A stretch of 64,000 bases of DNA, taken from positions 215,703 through 279,702 of the forward strand of contig JAPYOS010000004.1 of the NCBI GenBank assembly GCA_029938085.1. Reading direction: 5' to 3'. The notes beneath the pieces were generated by a model that searched no databases, was not told where the DNA came from, and saw only the letters and a list, made by a program, of their open reading frames with translations. Made by a program: the position numbers and the translations under genes. Origin of the DNA: Oceanospirillaceae bacterium (GTDB lineage Bacteria; Pseudomonadota; Gammaproteobacteria; Pseudomonadales; Balneatricaceae). This document shows positions 18,144-27,158 of the stretch, one piece after another (within the stretch, counting starts at the first letter, position 1; every line of letters starts with the position of its first letter).

Positions 18144-18844
18144 GCTATCTAATTGCAGATCAGTTGCGCGGTGGCTACGGCGGCGCAGACATCCTTAATG
18201 GCTGTTCTTTGTCGGTAGACAAAGGTGAAGTGGCCGTGATTGTTGGCCCCAACGGTGCAGGCAAGTCCACCGCCATGAAAGCCTTATTAGGCATGCTAGA
18301 CCTACGCGAAGGCAGCGTAACCCTAGGTGGCAAAGACATTACTCACATGTCTCCCCAAGACCGCGTAGGCCAAGGCATTGCCTTTGTACCTCAGACCCAT
18401 AACGTGTTTGCGGGCATGACGGTAGAAGAAAATCTAGAAATGGGTGCCTTTCTACGCAACGACGACATTACTGGCACTATGGAGCAAATCTACGACCTGT
18501 TCCCTATTTTAAAAGAGAAGCGTCGCCAAAATGCGGGCGAACTTTCCGGTGGTCAGCGTCAGCAAGTTGCTGTAGGCCGCGCCATGATGACTCAGCCAAG
18601 CGTACTCATGCTGGATGAGCCTACCGCAGGTGTGTCGCCGATTGTAATGGACGAATTGTTTGACCGTATCTTAGAAGTAAAACAACAGGGCATTGCCGTG
18701 TTAATGGTTGAACAAAACGCCGCCCAAGCCCTAAACATTGCCGACAAAGGTTATGTACTGGTTTCAGGCGCTAACAAACATACGGGCAGTGGTGAAGAAC
18801 TACTGGCTGATCCTGTGGTGCGTCGCACCTTCTTGGGGGGTTAA
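18140..18844 (+). CDS. ABC importer ATPase, LivF-type
   Basis: The 234-residue second ATPase of the importer. Walker A is GPNGAGKSTAMKALLG, the signature ELSGGQRQQVAVGRAMM, Walker B VLMLDEPTAGVSP, and the switch region MVEQNAAQALNIAD has Gln-Asn in place of the usual His. The MVEQN variant is normal for LivF. It overlaps the LivG-type gene by ATGA and is followed four bases later by the LivH-type start. Confidence 0.92.
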   Translation: MSYLIADQLRGGYGGADILNGCSLSVDKGEVAVIVGPNGAGKSTAMKALLGMLDLREGSVTLGGKDITHMSPQDRVGQGIAFVPQTHNVFAGMTVEENLEMGAFLRNDDITGTMEQIYDLFPILKEKRRQNAGELSGGQRQQVAVGRAMMTQPSVLMLDEPTAGVSPIVMDELFDRILEVKQQGIAVLMVEQNAAQALNIADKGYVLVSGANKHTGSGEELLADPVVRRTFLGG

Positions 18845-18848
18845 TCTA

Positions 18849-19871
18849 ATGCCAGAATTTGTAGATATTTTAAACGCCATTGTATTATTTTCAAACTTTG
18901 TGCTAGTTCCTGCCATTTCTTATGGTGCCCAACTCGCACTAGGTGCGCTGGGCGTAACTTTAGTTTATAGCATCCTGCGTTTTTCCAACTTTGCCCACGG
19001 CGACTTAATGGCATTTGGCACCATGTCAGTGATTCTAATAACCTGGGGATTTCAATCCATGGGCATAAGCTTTGGCCCATTACCTACGGCATTGCTGGCC
19101 CTGCCCTTTGGCATTTTATGTGCCATAGGCCTGAGTTTAATGTTTGATAAAACCGTGTATAAGTTTTACAGGGTTAAAAAAAGCGCGCCAGTGATCTTTG
19201 TGATCGTCTCCACTGGTGTAATGTTTATGACAAACGCCATCGTGCGCTTCATCATTGGGCCAAGTGACCAACGCTTTATGGACGGCACTAAGTTCATTTT
19301 TCGCCCCCGTGAATTTAAAGAGTTCACCGGTTTAAGCGAAGGCTTGGCACTAAAATCTACCCAAGTACTGACGTTAACTGTGGCGATTATTGCCGTAGCA
19401 GCTTTGTTCTACTTTTTGCAAAAAACCCGTACCGGCAAAGCCATGCGAGCGTTTTCTGACAACGAAGACTTAGCCCTACTGTCTGGCATCAACCCAGACC
19501 GAGTCGTACTCATCACTTGGATCATTGTTGCGGCCCTAGCCACAACTGCTGGTACTTTGTATGGCCTAGACAAGAGCTTTAAACCGTTTACCTACTTTAT
19601 GCTACTGCTGCCAATGTTTGCGGCGGCTATTGTAGGAGGTATAGGCAGCCCTATAGGCGCCGTGGTGGGTGGTTTTGTGATTGCCTTCTCAGAAGTCATT
19701 GTCACCTACGCTTACAAAAAATTCTTCATCTACCTAATGCCTGAATCGTTAGAACCTTCTGGCCTGATGCAGTTCTTATCCACCGATTATAAGTTTGCCG
19801 TGTCCTTTATCATCCTTGTGGTGGTGCTGTTAATGCGTCCAACAGGTATCTTTAAGGGGCAATCGATCTAA
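18849..19871 (+). CDS. ABC importer permease, LivH-type
   Basis: A 340-residue inner-membrane permease. SNFAHGDLMAFG near residue 50 and GLDKSFKPFTYFMLLLPMFAAAIVGGIGSPIGAVVGG near the C-terminus match the HAAT permease family. The frame is open further upstream, inside the LivF gene, but ATG 18849 gives the family N-terminus and follows a G-rich ribosome site (GGGGGG, 18835-18840). The stop and the next start overlap in TAATG. Confidence 0.92.
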   Translation: MPEFVDILNAIVLFSNFVLVPAISYGAQLALGALGVTLVYSILRFSNFAHGDLMAFGTMSVILITWGFQSMGISFGPLPTALLALPFGILCAIGLSLMFDKTVYKFYRVKKSAPVIFVIVSTGVMFMTNAIVRFIIGPSDQRFMDGTKFIFRPREFKEFTGLSEGLALKSTQVLTLTVAIIAVAALFYFLQKTRTGKAMRAFSDNEDLALLSGINPDRVVLITWIIVAALATTAGTLYGLDKSFKPFTYFMLLLPMFAAAIVGGIGSPIGAVVGGFVIAFSEVIVTYAYKKFFIYLMPESLEPSGLMQFLSTDYKFAVSFIILVVVLLMRPTGIFKGQSI

Positions 19872-21259
19872 TGAATGCACTATTGAGTCAACAAAATCGC
19901 GCGCCCTTAGCTTTTTCTTTGATGGCGTTACTTCTCATTGCCGTGGGTATGGGCCAGTCTTGGCCGTTTGCTCTGGCCATTATTAACCTATGCCTTATTT
20001 CTGCCATTATGTCTTTAGGTGTTAACATTCAGTGGGGTTATGCTGGGCTGCTTAACTTAGGCGTTATGGGTTTTACTGCTCTAGGAGGCGTGGCCGCGGT
20101 ACTTATCTCCGAAGCACCTGTACTTGAAGCTTGGTCGGTAGGTGGCCAAGGCATGGTGGTCAGCTTCATTCTAGTAGTCATCACCATCGTGCTGGCGATA
20201 TTAGTACACCGCAACATGACCAGTGGCTGGCCACGAAAAGCTGCCCTGTCGGTTTTATTTATAGGCGCTTATTTTACCATCAACCATTTTTACGAGCCTT
20301 CAGTACTGGCCATTGAAAACGTTAACCCAGCCACCATGGGCTTTTTAGGCGGTTTAGGTTTACCCATCATCTTCTCTTGGGTTGTAGGCGGAATAATGGC
20401 AGCAGGCGTGGCTTGGGTGATTGGTAAAATTACTTTAGGTTTACGGTCTGACTATTTGGCCATCGCTACCTTGGGTATTTCCGAAATCATCATTGCAGTG
20501 CTTAAAAACGAAGATTGGATCGCACGTGGCGTGAAGAACGTATCGGGACTAGACCGACGTCCGGTGCCCTACGAACTAGACCTTCAAACCAGCCCTTGGT
20601 TTATGGACATGATCGAATCCATGTTTAGCGGACGGTTAGCTCTGTTAAGTGACGTAGAACGGGTGACTGCCCTGAAGCAACTGATTATCCAAGGTTCCAG
20701 TGTATTTGTGAAGTTGTGTTACACAGGCCTATTCACGGTGGTATTGATCGCCATTTTAATGCTCAGCATTAAAGCCCTTAATTCACCTTGGGGCCGAATG
20801 ATGCGTGCTATTCGTGACAACGAAGAAGCTGCAAACGCCATGGGTAAAAACGTTGTACGCCAGCACTTACAAGTGTTCGTATTGGGCAGTGCGGTAGTTG
20901 GTATCGCTGGTGCCATGTTGGTAACCATAGATGGCATGTTTATTCCTACCGCATACCAACCATTACGCTTTACTTTCTTGATCTGGCTAATGGTCGTTAT
21001 CGGTGGCAGTGGTAATAACCTAGGTGCGGTATTCGGCGGCTTCTTTATCTGGTTTATGTGGATAGAAGCCGAACCTTTGTCCATGGCCTTTATGGATTTA
21101 GTGACCATGGGCATGGATCAAGCCAGCGACTTGCGTAACCATCTCCTTAAGAGTGCGCCCCACTTACGCTTGTTCATTATGGGTCTCACCTTGCTACTCA
21201 CCATGCGCTTTATGCCTAAAGGCATTATTCCAGAAGAAACCCGCTTACACTCTGTGTAA
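19871..21259 (+). CDS. ABC importer permease, LivM-type
   Basis: A 462-residue permease with about ten hydrophobic segments. It has the LivM signatures NIQWGYAGLLNLGVMGFTALGG and LGLRSDYLAIATLGISEII, and then MRAIRDNEEAANAMGKNV. It is somewhat longer than typical members owing to an extra loop between the EIIIAVLKNEDW segment and the cytoplasmic coupling region. It ends the operon; a REP-like element follows the stop. The cognate binding protein is probably the convergent gene at 22217-23407. Confidence 0.9.
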   Translation: MNALLSQQNRAPLAFSLMALLLIAVGMGQSWPFALAIINLCLISAIMSLGVNIQWGYAGLLNLGVMGFTALGGVAAVLISEAPVLEAWSVGGQGMVVSFILVVITIVLAILVHRNMTSGWPRKAALSVLFIGAYFTINHFYEPSVLAIENVNPATMGFLGGLGLPIIFSWVVGGIMAAGVAWVIGKITLGLRSDYLAIATLGISEIIIAVLKNEDWIARGVKNVSGLDRRPVPYELDLQTSPWFMDMIESMFSGRLALLSDVERVTALKQLIIQGSSVFVKLCYTGLFTVVLIAILMLSIKALNSPWGRMMRAIRDNEEAANAMGKNVVRQHLQVFVLGSAVVGIAGAMLVTIDGMFIPTAYQPLRFTFLIWLMVVIGGSGNNLGAVFGGFFIWFMWIEAEPLSMAFMDLVTMGMDQASDLRNHLLKSAPHLRLFIMGLTLLLTMRFMPKGIIPEETRLHSV

Positions 21260-21287
21260 GCGCCAGTCACCACCGTAGGTTACCGTC

Positions 21288-21335
21288 GCCCTGACGAAAG
21301 TCAGGGCCTTAGACAGATACCGGCATTCGCCGGTA
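21288..21335. repeat. REP-like double hairpin
   Basis: Two palindromes lie side by side: arms GCCCTGAC and GTCAGGGC around GAAA (21288-21307), and arms TACCGGC and GCCGGTA around ATTC (21318-21335). They are the same two stem types as in the cluster at 13803-13844, in reverse order. They lie between the convergent livM-type and truC genes, where they may serve as a terminator or mRNA-end stabiliser. Confidence 0.75.
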
Positions 21336-21398
21336 TGACTTAGCTATATTTTTACGAACCTAGCACGACTAGGTCAAAACCCTTCTTTTCGAACAATG

Positions 21399-22136
21399 TC
21401 ACCCTGAACTTAATTCAGGGTCTAACTGCCCCAACACCCCAGTAAAGTCTTCGGCTAACGGCGCATCAATCACCAATAAGCTGCCATCCTTTTGTGTCAG
21501 GATCATTTGTGTACACGCCAACCACAAACGTCCCACGCCAAAATAACCCTCACAAGCACGATTCAACAAACCCTTGCCATGACGAGAATCACCCACGATC
21601 GGGTGGCCTATATGCTTTAAATGGCGCCTGAGTTGATGCTTGCGCCCGCTTACAGGCTGACACTGCATTAACGATAAACGCGTGGTCTCATAGCGGTCCA
21701 CAGTCAACGGGATTTCAAACTCCTGTATACACTCCACATGGGTCAAGGCGGCTTTAGCTTCGCCATCACCTTTAACCCCTGCATAATCATCGGCCTCATC
21801 TTTTAACGCATGATCAATAGACATGTGCTTAGGCCCGTAACCCCGCACTAAGGCTAAGTAGGTTTTTTGAATCCGATGCTGTTGAAACTGCTGGCCATAA
21901 AAACTTGCGGCTTCTCTAGATAGCGCAAATAGCAAAACTCCAGAAGTCGGTTTATCTAACCGATGCAGAGGGTACACGTGCTGCCCAAGTTGATTGCGCA
22001 ATTCTTGGACTGCAAACCTGGTTTCACGCTTGTCTATGGGACTGCGGTGCACCAATAAACCGCTGGGTTTATTTATAGCCACTAACTCCGCATCTTGATA
22101 AATGATCGACAGCATAGGCTGCAGATTTTCACACAT
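21399..22136 (-). CDS. truC: tRNA pseudouridine(65) synthase TruC
   Basis: An RluA-family enzyme that isomerises U65 in certain tRNAs. The catalytic block VYPLHRLDKPTSGVLLFALS contains the HRLD motif with the essential Asp. The N-terminus (MLSIIYQDAELVAINKPSGLLVHRSPID) and the RHQLRRH-type block match TruC. I keep ATG 22136, which has AGGG upstream; ATG 22115 is the alternative that aligns with the usual N-terminus. The last residues, LDPELSSG, are encoded by a palindrome (21401-21421), so the natural 3' end seems to have been replaced by repeat sequence. Confidence 0.88.
   Translation of the reverse strand: MCENLQPMLSIIYQDAELVAINKPSGLLVHRSPIDKRETRFAVQELRNQLGQHVYPLHRLDKPTSGVLLFALSREAASFYGQQFQQHRIQKTYLALVRGYGPKHMSIDHALKDEADDYAGVKGDGEAKAALTHVECIQEFEIPLTVDRYETTRLSLMQCQPVSGRKHQLRRHLKHIGHPIVGDSRHGKGLLNRACEGYFGVGRLWLACTQMILTQKDGSLLVIDAPLAEDFTGVLGQLDPELSSG
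21401..21421. repeat. Palindrome forming the truC 3' end
   Basis: Arms ACCCTGAA and TTCAGGGT surround CTTAA. The element resembles the CCTGAC stem of the REP-like family in this window but lies inside the truC coding end and supplies its last codons next to the stop. Confidence 0.6.
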
Positions 22137-22160
22137 AATAATTGACCCTATTTAAAACCA

Positions 22161-22196
22161 AAAAGCCCGCCTTAGAGTAATCTAAGGCGGGCTTTT
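22161..22196. terminator. Intrinsic terminator after the binding-protein gene
   Basis: A perfect 16-bp stem (22161-22176 with 22181-22196) around the loop GTAA, with GCCCGCC/GGCGGGC core and flanking A/T runs. It follows the substrate-binding protein stop by 20 bases on the minus strand. Confidence 0.88.
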
Positions 22197-22216
22197 TTAA
22201 GGCTTTAAGCTAGTGC

Positions 22217-23407
22217 TTAGTGAACCTTAACAGTAGTGAGTGCACCACCAGATACTTCTTGCTCTTTATAAGATCCAGCAGGGTCACCGTTCTCATCAAA
22301 TTCTACGTTAGTAGCACCTTCGTAGTTAACCTGCCCGCCGTCTGCCAAGATCTGTAGACCTTTAGCCAATTCGCCAGGAAGGATGATTACGCCAGGAGCG
22401 TTAGCCACGTTGCTGATGTTAGCAACAATGCCCGCACGGTCAGCAGAACCAGCAGCTTGTATAGCAAGAGCTAACAATGCGCCAGCGTCATAGGATTGTG
22501 CAGCGTATGGAAGAGATCCGTCAAACCCAGCAGCAGCAGCTACGTCGTTAAACATTGCAGCGCCTTCAGACTCAGAACCAGGCAGTGTACCAAAGGTACC
22601 TTCAATGCCGCCGTCTACGTCTAGCAGAGAATCGCCGATCATGCCGTCTCCAAGAATAAATCGATCAAATGCGCCAGAATCCAAAGAGGCTTGAATGATG
22701 CCACGGCCGCCTTGGTCAATATAACCAAGAACCACCAACTCAGATGCGCCAGAAGCAGACAAAGCGCCAACTTCAGCAGAGTAGTCTGCTTTGCCATTTT
22801 CGTGTGCGGCTTCCATAGTGATGGTACCACCAGCGGCACGGTATGCAGTAGCAAATGCGTCTGCTAAGCCTTTACCATAGTCACCATTTTCATAAGTGAG
22901 CGCTACAGTGTCAATACCACGACCCAAAACGATGTCTGCCAATACAACACCCTGACGTGCGTCAGAAGGAGCAGTACGGAAGAATACGCCGTTGTCGTCG
23001 ATGCTAGAAAGACCTGGAGAAGTAGCCGATGGAGAGATCATAGCAACACCGTTTGGCGCGCCTACGTTCTTGGCGATGGCACCGGTAACACCGGAACAGT
23101 CAGCACCCATGATGGCTACAACGTTGTCGGAGTTAACCAAACGTTCTGCAGCAGCGGTAGCAGCAGCAGCGTCTACACAAGTAGAGTCACCACGTACAGA
23201 AGTAATGCTTTCGCCACCAAGTAGCAAGCCAGAGTTAGACGCTTCGTTGAAAGCCAACTCAGCGCTGTCTGCCATTGCTGGAGTCAAAGATTCGATTGGA
23301 CCAGTAAAGCCTAAGATAACACCAACTTTAATGTCTGCCTGAGCGGCGCCGGCGATTAACGATGCAGCTGCAGTAGCAAGAAGTGTCTTTTTAAATGTGT
23401 TTTGCAT
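22217..23407 (-). CDS. HAAT-type ABC substrate-binding protein
   Basis: A 396-residue periplasmic protein. Its signal peptide covers residues 1-24 (KKTLLATAAASLIAGAAQA). The LivK-like bilobed domain starts IKVGVILGFTGPIESLTPAM and continues with ALTYENGDYGKGLADAF. Codon use is strongly biased, as is usual for abundant binding proteins. It is monocistronic with its own terminator, and convergent to, rather than within, the operon at 17361-21259 that it most likely serves. The ligand is unknown. Confidence 0.88.
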   Translation of the reverse strand: MQNTFKKTLLATAAASLIAGAAQADIKVGVILGFTGPIESLTPAMADSAELAFNEASNSGLLLGGESITSVRGDSTCVDAAAATAAAERLVNSDNVVAIMGADCSGVTGAIAKNVGAPNGVAMISPSATSPGLSSIDDNGVFFRTAPSDARQGVVLADIVLGRGIDTVALTYENGDYGKGLADAFATAYRAAGGTITMEAAHENGKADYSAEVGALSASGASELVVLGYIDQGGRGIIQASLDSGAFDRFILGDGMIGDSLLDVDGGIEGTFGTLPGSESEGAAMFNDVAAAAGFDGSLPYAAQSYDAGALLALAIQAAGSADRAGIVANISNVANAPGVIILPGELAKGLQILADGGQVNYEGATNVEFDENGDPAGSYKEQEVSGGALTTVKVH

Positions 23408-23738
23408 TAACGTATTCCTCTAGGAATTTTATATTTATATTATGGCATGGGTCACTTTCAACAAACGTTGAAGTAACCCGGTGTAGTCGTAAGCTAATTG
23501 GTAGAACGAAACTACTGCCGGTCGTCGTACGGCATATGTGCCGCAGCGAAGAGCCGAGTATATCCGCTAGTAATACTCTATATCAAACCCTATTTGCGAC
23601 ATCCAATTATAAAAAGTCACCTTTTGACACAAAAATCTCTATTTTGCCGTTAAAGCAGGTTTATTTCTAGACACTTAACACACAGCCAGATAACCTACTA
23701 CACTTACACATTGTTTGATTAATTAGATAGAGACTCCC
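23408..23738. other. Divergent intergenic region, binding protein / metA
   Basis: About 330 bases holding the promoters of both genes. I found no clear SAM-riboswitch stem set upstream of metA, no tRNA, and no convincing open frame. The part next to metA (about 23620-23735) is A/T-rich with TTGATTAATTAG near 23716. Confidence 0.35.
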
Positions 23739-24668
23739 ATGCCAATCCGTATTCCAGACGCCCTGCCTGCCACCAGTGTATTGCAACAGGAAAACGTGTT
23801 TGTAATGACGGAAACACAGGCATTAAAGCAAGATATTCGCCCGCTCAAGGTTATCATCCTCAACCTGATGCCCAAAAAGATCGAAACCGAAAACCAGATT
23901 ATGCGCTTATTGTCTAACTCGCCGCTGCAAGTAGACATTGAACTGTTGCGTATCGACAACCGTACCAGCAAGAATACCCCGTCTAAACACTTGAATAGTT
24001 TCTACCGTAATTTTGAGCAGATCAAACAGCACAATTACGACGGCCTAATTATTACCGGTGCACCCTTAGGTTTAGTGGCCTTTGAAGATGTTGTTTATTG
24101 GCCCCAAGTGGATGAAATCATTCAATGGTCGCGCACCCACGTGACCTCAACCTTATTTTTATGCTGGGCCGCACAAGCTGGGCTCAAGTCTTTATATGGT
24201 TTACCCAAACAAACCCGTTCACAAAAACTATCGGGCATCTATCGCCAAAACGTTAACCCGGGGCATGACGCCCTCACCCGTGGATTTGACGATCACTTTT
24301 TGGCGCCACAATCACGTACGGCAGACTTCCCAGTAGACTACATCCAAGCCAACACCGACCTCACTGTGTTAGCCCAATCCGACGCCTCCGGCGCTTACTT
24401 GATGACCAGTGAAGACCGCCGCCAGGTGTATATTACCGGTCACCCAGAATACGGCGCCCACACCTTGGCCGACGAGTATCATCGAGACCAAGCCGCAGGC
24501 TTGAACCCCATGTTACCGATTAACTATTTTCCCAACGATGACGTCACCGCCACGCCAAGGGCAACATGGCGCAGCCATGGGCATCTGTTTTTTAGCAACT
24601 GGCTTAACTACTGTGTTTATCAAGCAACGCCGTTTGATTTAAAAGACATGCTACCCACGCTCGATTGA
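23739..24668 (+). CDS. metA: Homoserine O-acyltransferase MetA
   Basis: A 309-residue enzyme that activates homoserine with an acyl-CoA (succinyl- or acetyl-CoA) in methionine synthesis. The nucleophile Cys142 lies in [12 protein letters not shown], and the catalytic His and Glu lie in [12 protein letters not shown] at about 235 and 237. [18 protein letters not shown] and the SGIYRQNV region are family hallmarks. Length and motifs are complete. Acyl preference depends on a few residues I cannot judge safely. It stands alone, with a REP-like hairpin behind it. Confidence 0.93.
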   Translation: MPIRIPDALPATSVLQQENVFVMTETQALKQDIRPLKVIILNLMPKKIETENQIMRLLSNSPLQVDIELLRIDNRTSKNTPSKHLNSFYRNFEQIKQHNYDGLIITGAPLGLVAFEDVVYWPQVDEIIQWSRTHVTSTLFLCWAAQAGLKSLYGLPKQTRSQKLSGIYRQNVNPGHDALTRGFDDHFLAPQSRTADFPVDYIQANTDLTVLAQSDASGAYLMTSEDRRQVYITGHPEYGAHTLADEYHRDQAAGLNPMLPINYFPNDDVTATPRATWRSHGHLFFSNWLNYCVYQATPFDLKDMLPTLD

Positions 24669-24684
24669 AGCACCACGTCCTGAG

Positions 24685-24704
24685 ATGCCGGCCTACGCCG
24701 GCAT
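24685..24704. repeat. REP-like hairpin at pseudogene end
   Basis: Perfect arms ATGCCGGC and GCCGGCAT around CTAC. It lies between metA and the broken cysteine-synthase-like gene, right where the latter loses similarity to its family, and belongs to the GCCGG-type stems seen elsewhere in the window. Confidence 0.7.
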
Positions 24705-25312
24705 GACGAGTGTAAGTGTATGTCGTCCCAAGGTGGCCGAGGTACCACCGGTACCTGCACTCATTACAAGGGTATAAGGAACAGGGTGCGTTTCACTGGC
24801 CATTTGATTAAAAATACTTTCTGCAATGTTGTTATTGCCCCGCCAGTCCGTCGCACGTTCGGCGTACATAAACTGATCCATAAAATAGCCGTTATGCTCG
24901 GCCGTCAGAGCCACCGCTACATCATGCATTTGAGTGGCACTGTCCACATAATGACAACGGCCACCAAAACGTTCGATTTGAGCGATTTTTTGCGCTGACG
25001 TAGAACGCGGCATTACCGCCACAAAAGGCACCCCCACTAGACGTGCTAAATATGCCTAGAGACAGCGGTACTGCCCGAAGAGGCTTCTACTACGGTGGTG
25101 GTTGAGGTTATTTTGCCATTACATAAGGCGTACAAAAACAGTGAGCGCGCTAATCTATGTTTTAGACTACCCGTTGGATGTGTGCTTTCGTCCTTTAAAT
25201 ACAGATCAATTTGATCAAAACCTGGCATATCTAACTTAATCAAATGACTATCGGCCGAGCGCTGATAATCGGCGTTAATGGCAGCAATGGCCTGAGTGGT
25301 CCACAATCTCAC
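24693..25312 (-). pseudogene. Cysteine-synthase-like PLP enzyme, frameshifted and truncated
   Basis: The first part, from GTG 25312 with AGAGGAG upstream, reads [23 protein letters not shown] with the PLP Lys, then [10 protein letters not shown], and hits a stop at about 25046. One base restored at about 25058 (TCT then GAG instead of AG) would continue into [39 protein letters not shown], which is the second open segment. The protein then ends after SAGTGGTSATLGRH, where repeat sequence begins, missing roughly the last 140 residues. Two independent lesions show the gene is dead. It follows an EamA gene by 20 bases. Confidence 0.85.
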
Positions 25313-25332
25313 GGGTACTCCTCTAAGTAGTA

Positions 25333-26241
25333 CTAAATAACGTCAATGCGGCCATCATGGGCGGCTCGGGCTTTACGGCTCAGTTTAAGTTCACGCCAAG
25401 AAACATACGCGCCACTTAAACAAATAATAGCAATACCTAGCCACACGTACGCATCTGGGAAAAAACCAAACACCAGGTAGCTAATGCCGGTGGCAGCAAC
25501 AATTTCAAAATAGTTAAACGGGCTCAATTGAGATGCCGTGGCGTACTCGCAGGCCATTATAATCAAGTAATGCCCTATGGCGGCAAACAACCCCATACTG
25601 GCCATCATGGCCACGGCCGTTAAATCGGGGGTTTGCCATACACTCGCTACAAAGGGTGTCAGCACCAGTATGCCGCCTATGGCAGTATAGAACAACGTTA
25701 GCAGGGGTTCGCCGGTGGCACGCAAGCGCCGCGTGAACATAATGTAAAAGGCGTAACCCACACCTGCCACTAGGGCCCACAATACACTGGGGTTAAAGGC
25801 GTCTGAACTCGGCCTAAGCACCACCATAACACCTACAAACCCACACACCACTGCAACACCTCTAGGCCAATCGAATGATTCACCTAACCAAAAGGGTGCA
25901 ATCACAGCCACTATGAGAGGCGACACAAACAATAGAGTTAATGAGGTCGGAATGGGGTTGTCTCTAATGGCCAAAAAGAACGCCAAGGTAGTAACGGTCA
26001 GCATTAAGCTACGTAAAAACTGATACCCCGGTTGCTGCGGCAAACGCCACCACACTGTGCCTTTCCACATCAGTATAGGCAACAACCACAAACCATGAAA
26101 AACAAACCGCGCCCAAGTGACTTGTAATACGGGGTAATCGGTTGACAATAACTTGGCAAACAAGTCCAGTACCGGCACCATCAACATGGCAGTGAGCATG
26201 AGTAGAATGCCCACTAGTGGGCGGTTAGAGGTCGATGGCAT
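25333..26241 (-). CDS. EamA-family DMT transporter
   Basis: About 302 residues with ten predicted membrane helices in two EamA repeats ([25 protein letters not shown] for the first, [20 protein letters not shown] for the second). These drug/metabolite-type carriers export or import small metabolites; no substrate can be assigned. I start at ATG 26241, where [11 protein letters not shown] fits, not the upstream GTG at 26283. It probably shared an mRNA with the now broken cysteine-synthase-like gene, which suggests that it once exported or took in the corresponding amino compound. Confidence 0.85.
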   Translation of the reverse strand: MPSTSNRPLVGILLMLTAMLMVPVLDLFAKLLSTDYPVLQVTWARFVFHGLWLLPILMWKGTVWWRLPQQPGYQFLRSLMLTVTTLAFFLAIRDNPIPTSLTLLFVSPLIVAVIAPFWLGESFDWPRGVAVVCGFVGVMVVLRPSSDAFNPSVLWALVAGVGYAFYIMFTRRLRATGEPLLTLFYTAIGGILVLTPFVASVWQTPDLTAVAMMASMGLFAAIGHYLIIMACEYATASQLSPFNYFEIVAATGISYLVFGFFPDAYVWLGIAIICLSGAYVSWRELKLSRKARAAHDGRIDVI

Positions 26242-26363
26242 AGTGACAGATCCATATTTAAACAGCCATGAAAGGGGCACCACTTTAGCCCAACTAAAAC
26301 TGCTTGCCTAGTACTTTAGTCTAGCACTAGAATGGGCCACTAAAACCGCTAACGACACCGACC

Positions 26364-26708
26364 ATGGAATTCAACCACTTTTTATCCAGTTATTTGCCAG
26401 ACCCCAGCATTGGTGGTCAGCAATTATTTAAAGACAAGCAAGACGCACGTCAAACTTTAGCTTTGGCCTATGAATACTTTAAACGTTTTGATAATGTTTA
26501 TGGTGGCCTAGGCATTGTGCATAATGGCTGCATTGAAGCTTTGCGTAGGCCACAAACGATGGAAAAACTAGCTGTGTACGCCGACCTTGGTATCGACGAG
26601 GTCATTTGTAACCTTAACGTAGGTCGCAGCCAAAGTGATGCCCTAGCTGCCATGGAGCATATGGCAAAACAGGTCATACCTAATTCTTCACAACTCAATA
26701 TAGCTTAA
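26364..26708 (+). pseudogene. Internally deleted luciferase-like monooxygenase
   Basis: The first 25 residues (MEFNHFLSSYLPDPSIGGQQLFKDK) match the N-terminus of flavin-dependent luciferase-like oxidoreductases. The last 80 (LGIDEVICNLNVGRSQSDALAAMEHMAKQVIP) match their C-terminus. The family is about 350 residues; this frame has 114, so the barrel centre is gone. The join is in frame, so a short product could still be made, but it cannot form the flavin barrel. It precedes a tautomerase gene. Confidence 0.75.
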
Positions 26709-26717
26709 GGAAATTTT

Positions 26718-26936
26718 ATGCCTCTAATTACCGTAGAAATGTTTGAAGGCCGCACTGTCGACCAAAAACGAGAGCTGGTCCGCGCCCTAACCGACACCTT
26801 CTGCGAGGTGGCCGGTGGCAGCCCAGCGGCTGTGCAAATCATGATTCGAGACGTTGCCAAATCAAACTGGGGCGCTGGTGGGGAATTATGCAGCGACAAG
26901 TTCCCCGACAAGCCGAACACCAATGACACAAAATAA
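26718..26936 (+). CDS. 4-oxalocrotonate tautomerase-family protein
   Basis: A 72-residue small tautomerase. After removal of Met the catalytic Pro1 is exposed (PLITVEMFEGRT), followed by DQKRELVRALTDTFCEVAG and VQIMIRDVAKSNWGAGGEL, typical of the family. It converts enol to keto forms of aromatic-degradation intermediates in known cases. A ribosome site AAGGAAA precedes it. Its stop abuts the next ATG (TAAATG), so it is coupled to a small unknown gene. Confidence 0.85.
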   Translation: MPLITVEMFEGRTVDQKRELVRALTDTFCEVAGGSPAAVQIMIRDVAKSNWGAGGELCSDKFPDKPNTNDTK

Positions 26937-27158
26937 ATGCACGCCTTATGTGATTACCGAATTAGTAACTTAGCATTACGGCAACACCTGCAAGTGTCTC
27001 TGCAAGACGCCGAACCCTTACTTGATGCTTTGGTGGGACGCTGGTTTACCACAAGTTTCGCGGCCGCCAACGCCGACGTCATTGAGCGTCGAAAACAAGT
27101 CGCAATGCCTTTGTTGGCATTTTTTCAATCTTATGCTTGCCTAAGCAAAGGAGTCTAA
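26937..27158 (+). CDS. 73-aa protein of unknown function, coupled
   Basis: The frame starts directly after the tautomerase stop and overlaps the deacetylase start by one base (TAATG), an arrangement typical of real coupled genes. The product is helical and has no membrane segment (SNLALRQHLQVSLQDAEPLLDALVGRW, then ADVIERRKQVAMPLLAFFQS). It does not match a family I recognise. It could also be the tail of a decayed gene, since the neighbouring monooxygenase is broken. Confidence 0.5.
   Translation: MHALCDYRISNLALRQHLQVSLQDAEPLLDALVGRWFTTSFAAANADVIERRKQVAMPLLAFFQSYACLSKGV

Noticed and set aside
17361..23407. Calling the ABC system a urea transporter because of the creatinase gene
   Set aside because: Distance is large and family motifs do not separate urea from amino acid carriers.
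23408..23738. SAM riboswitch upstream of metA
   Set aside because: I could not find the expected stem set or a terminator switch.
24720..24998. A plus-strand frame in the broken cysteine-synthase-like gene
   Set aside because: It only mirrors the minus-strand codons of that pseudogene.
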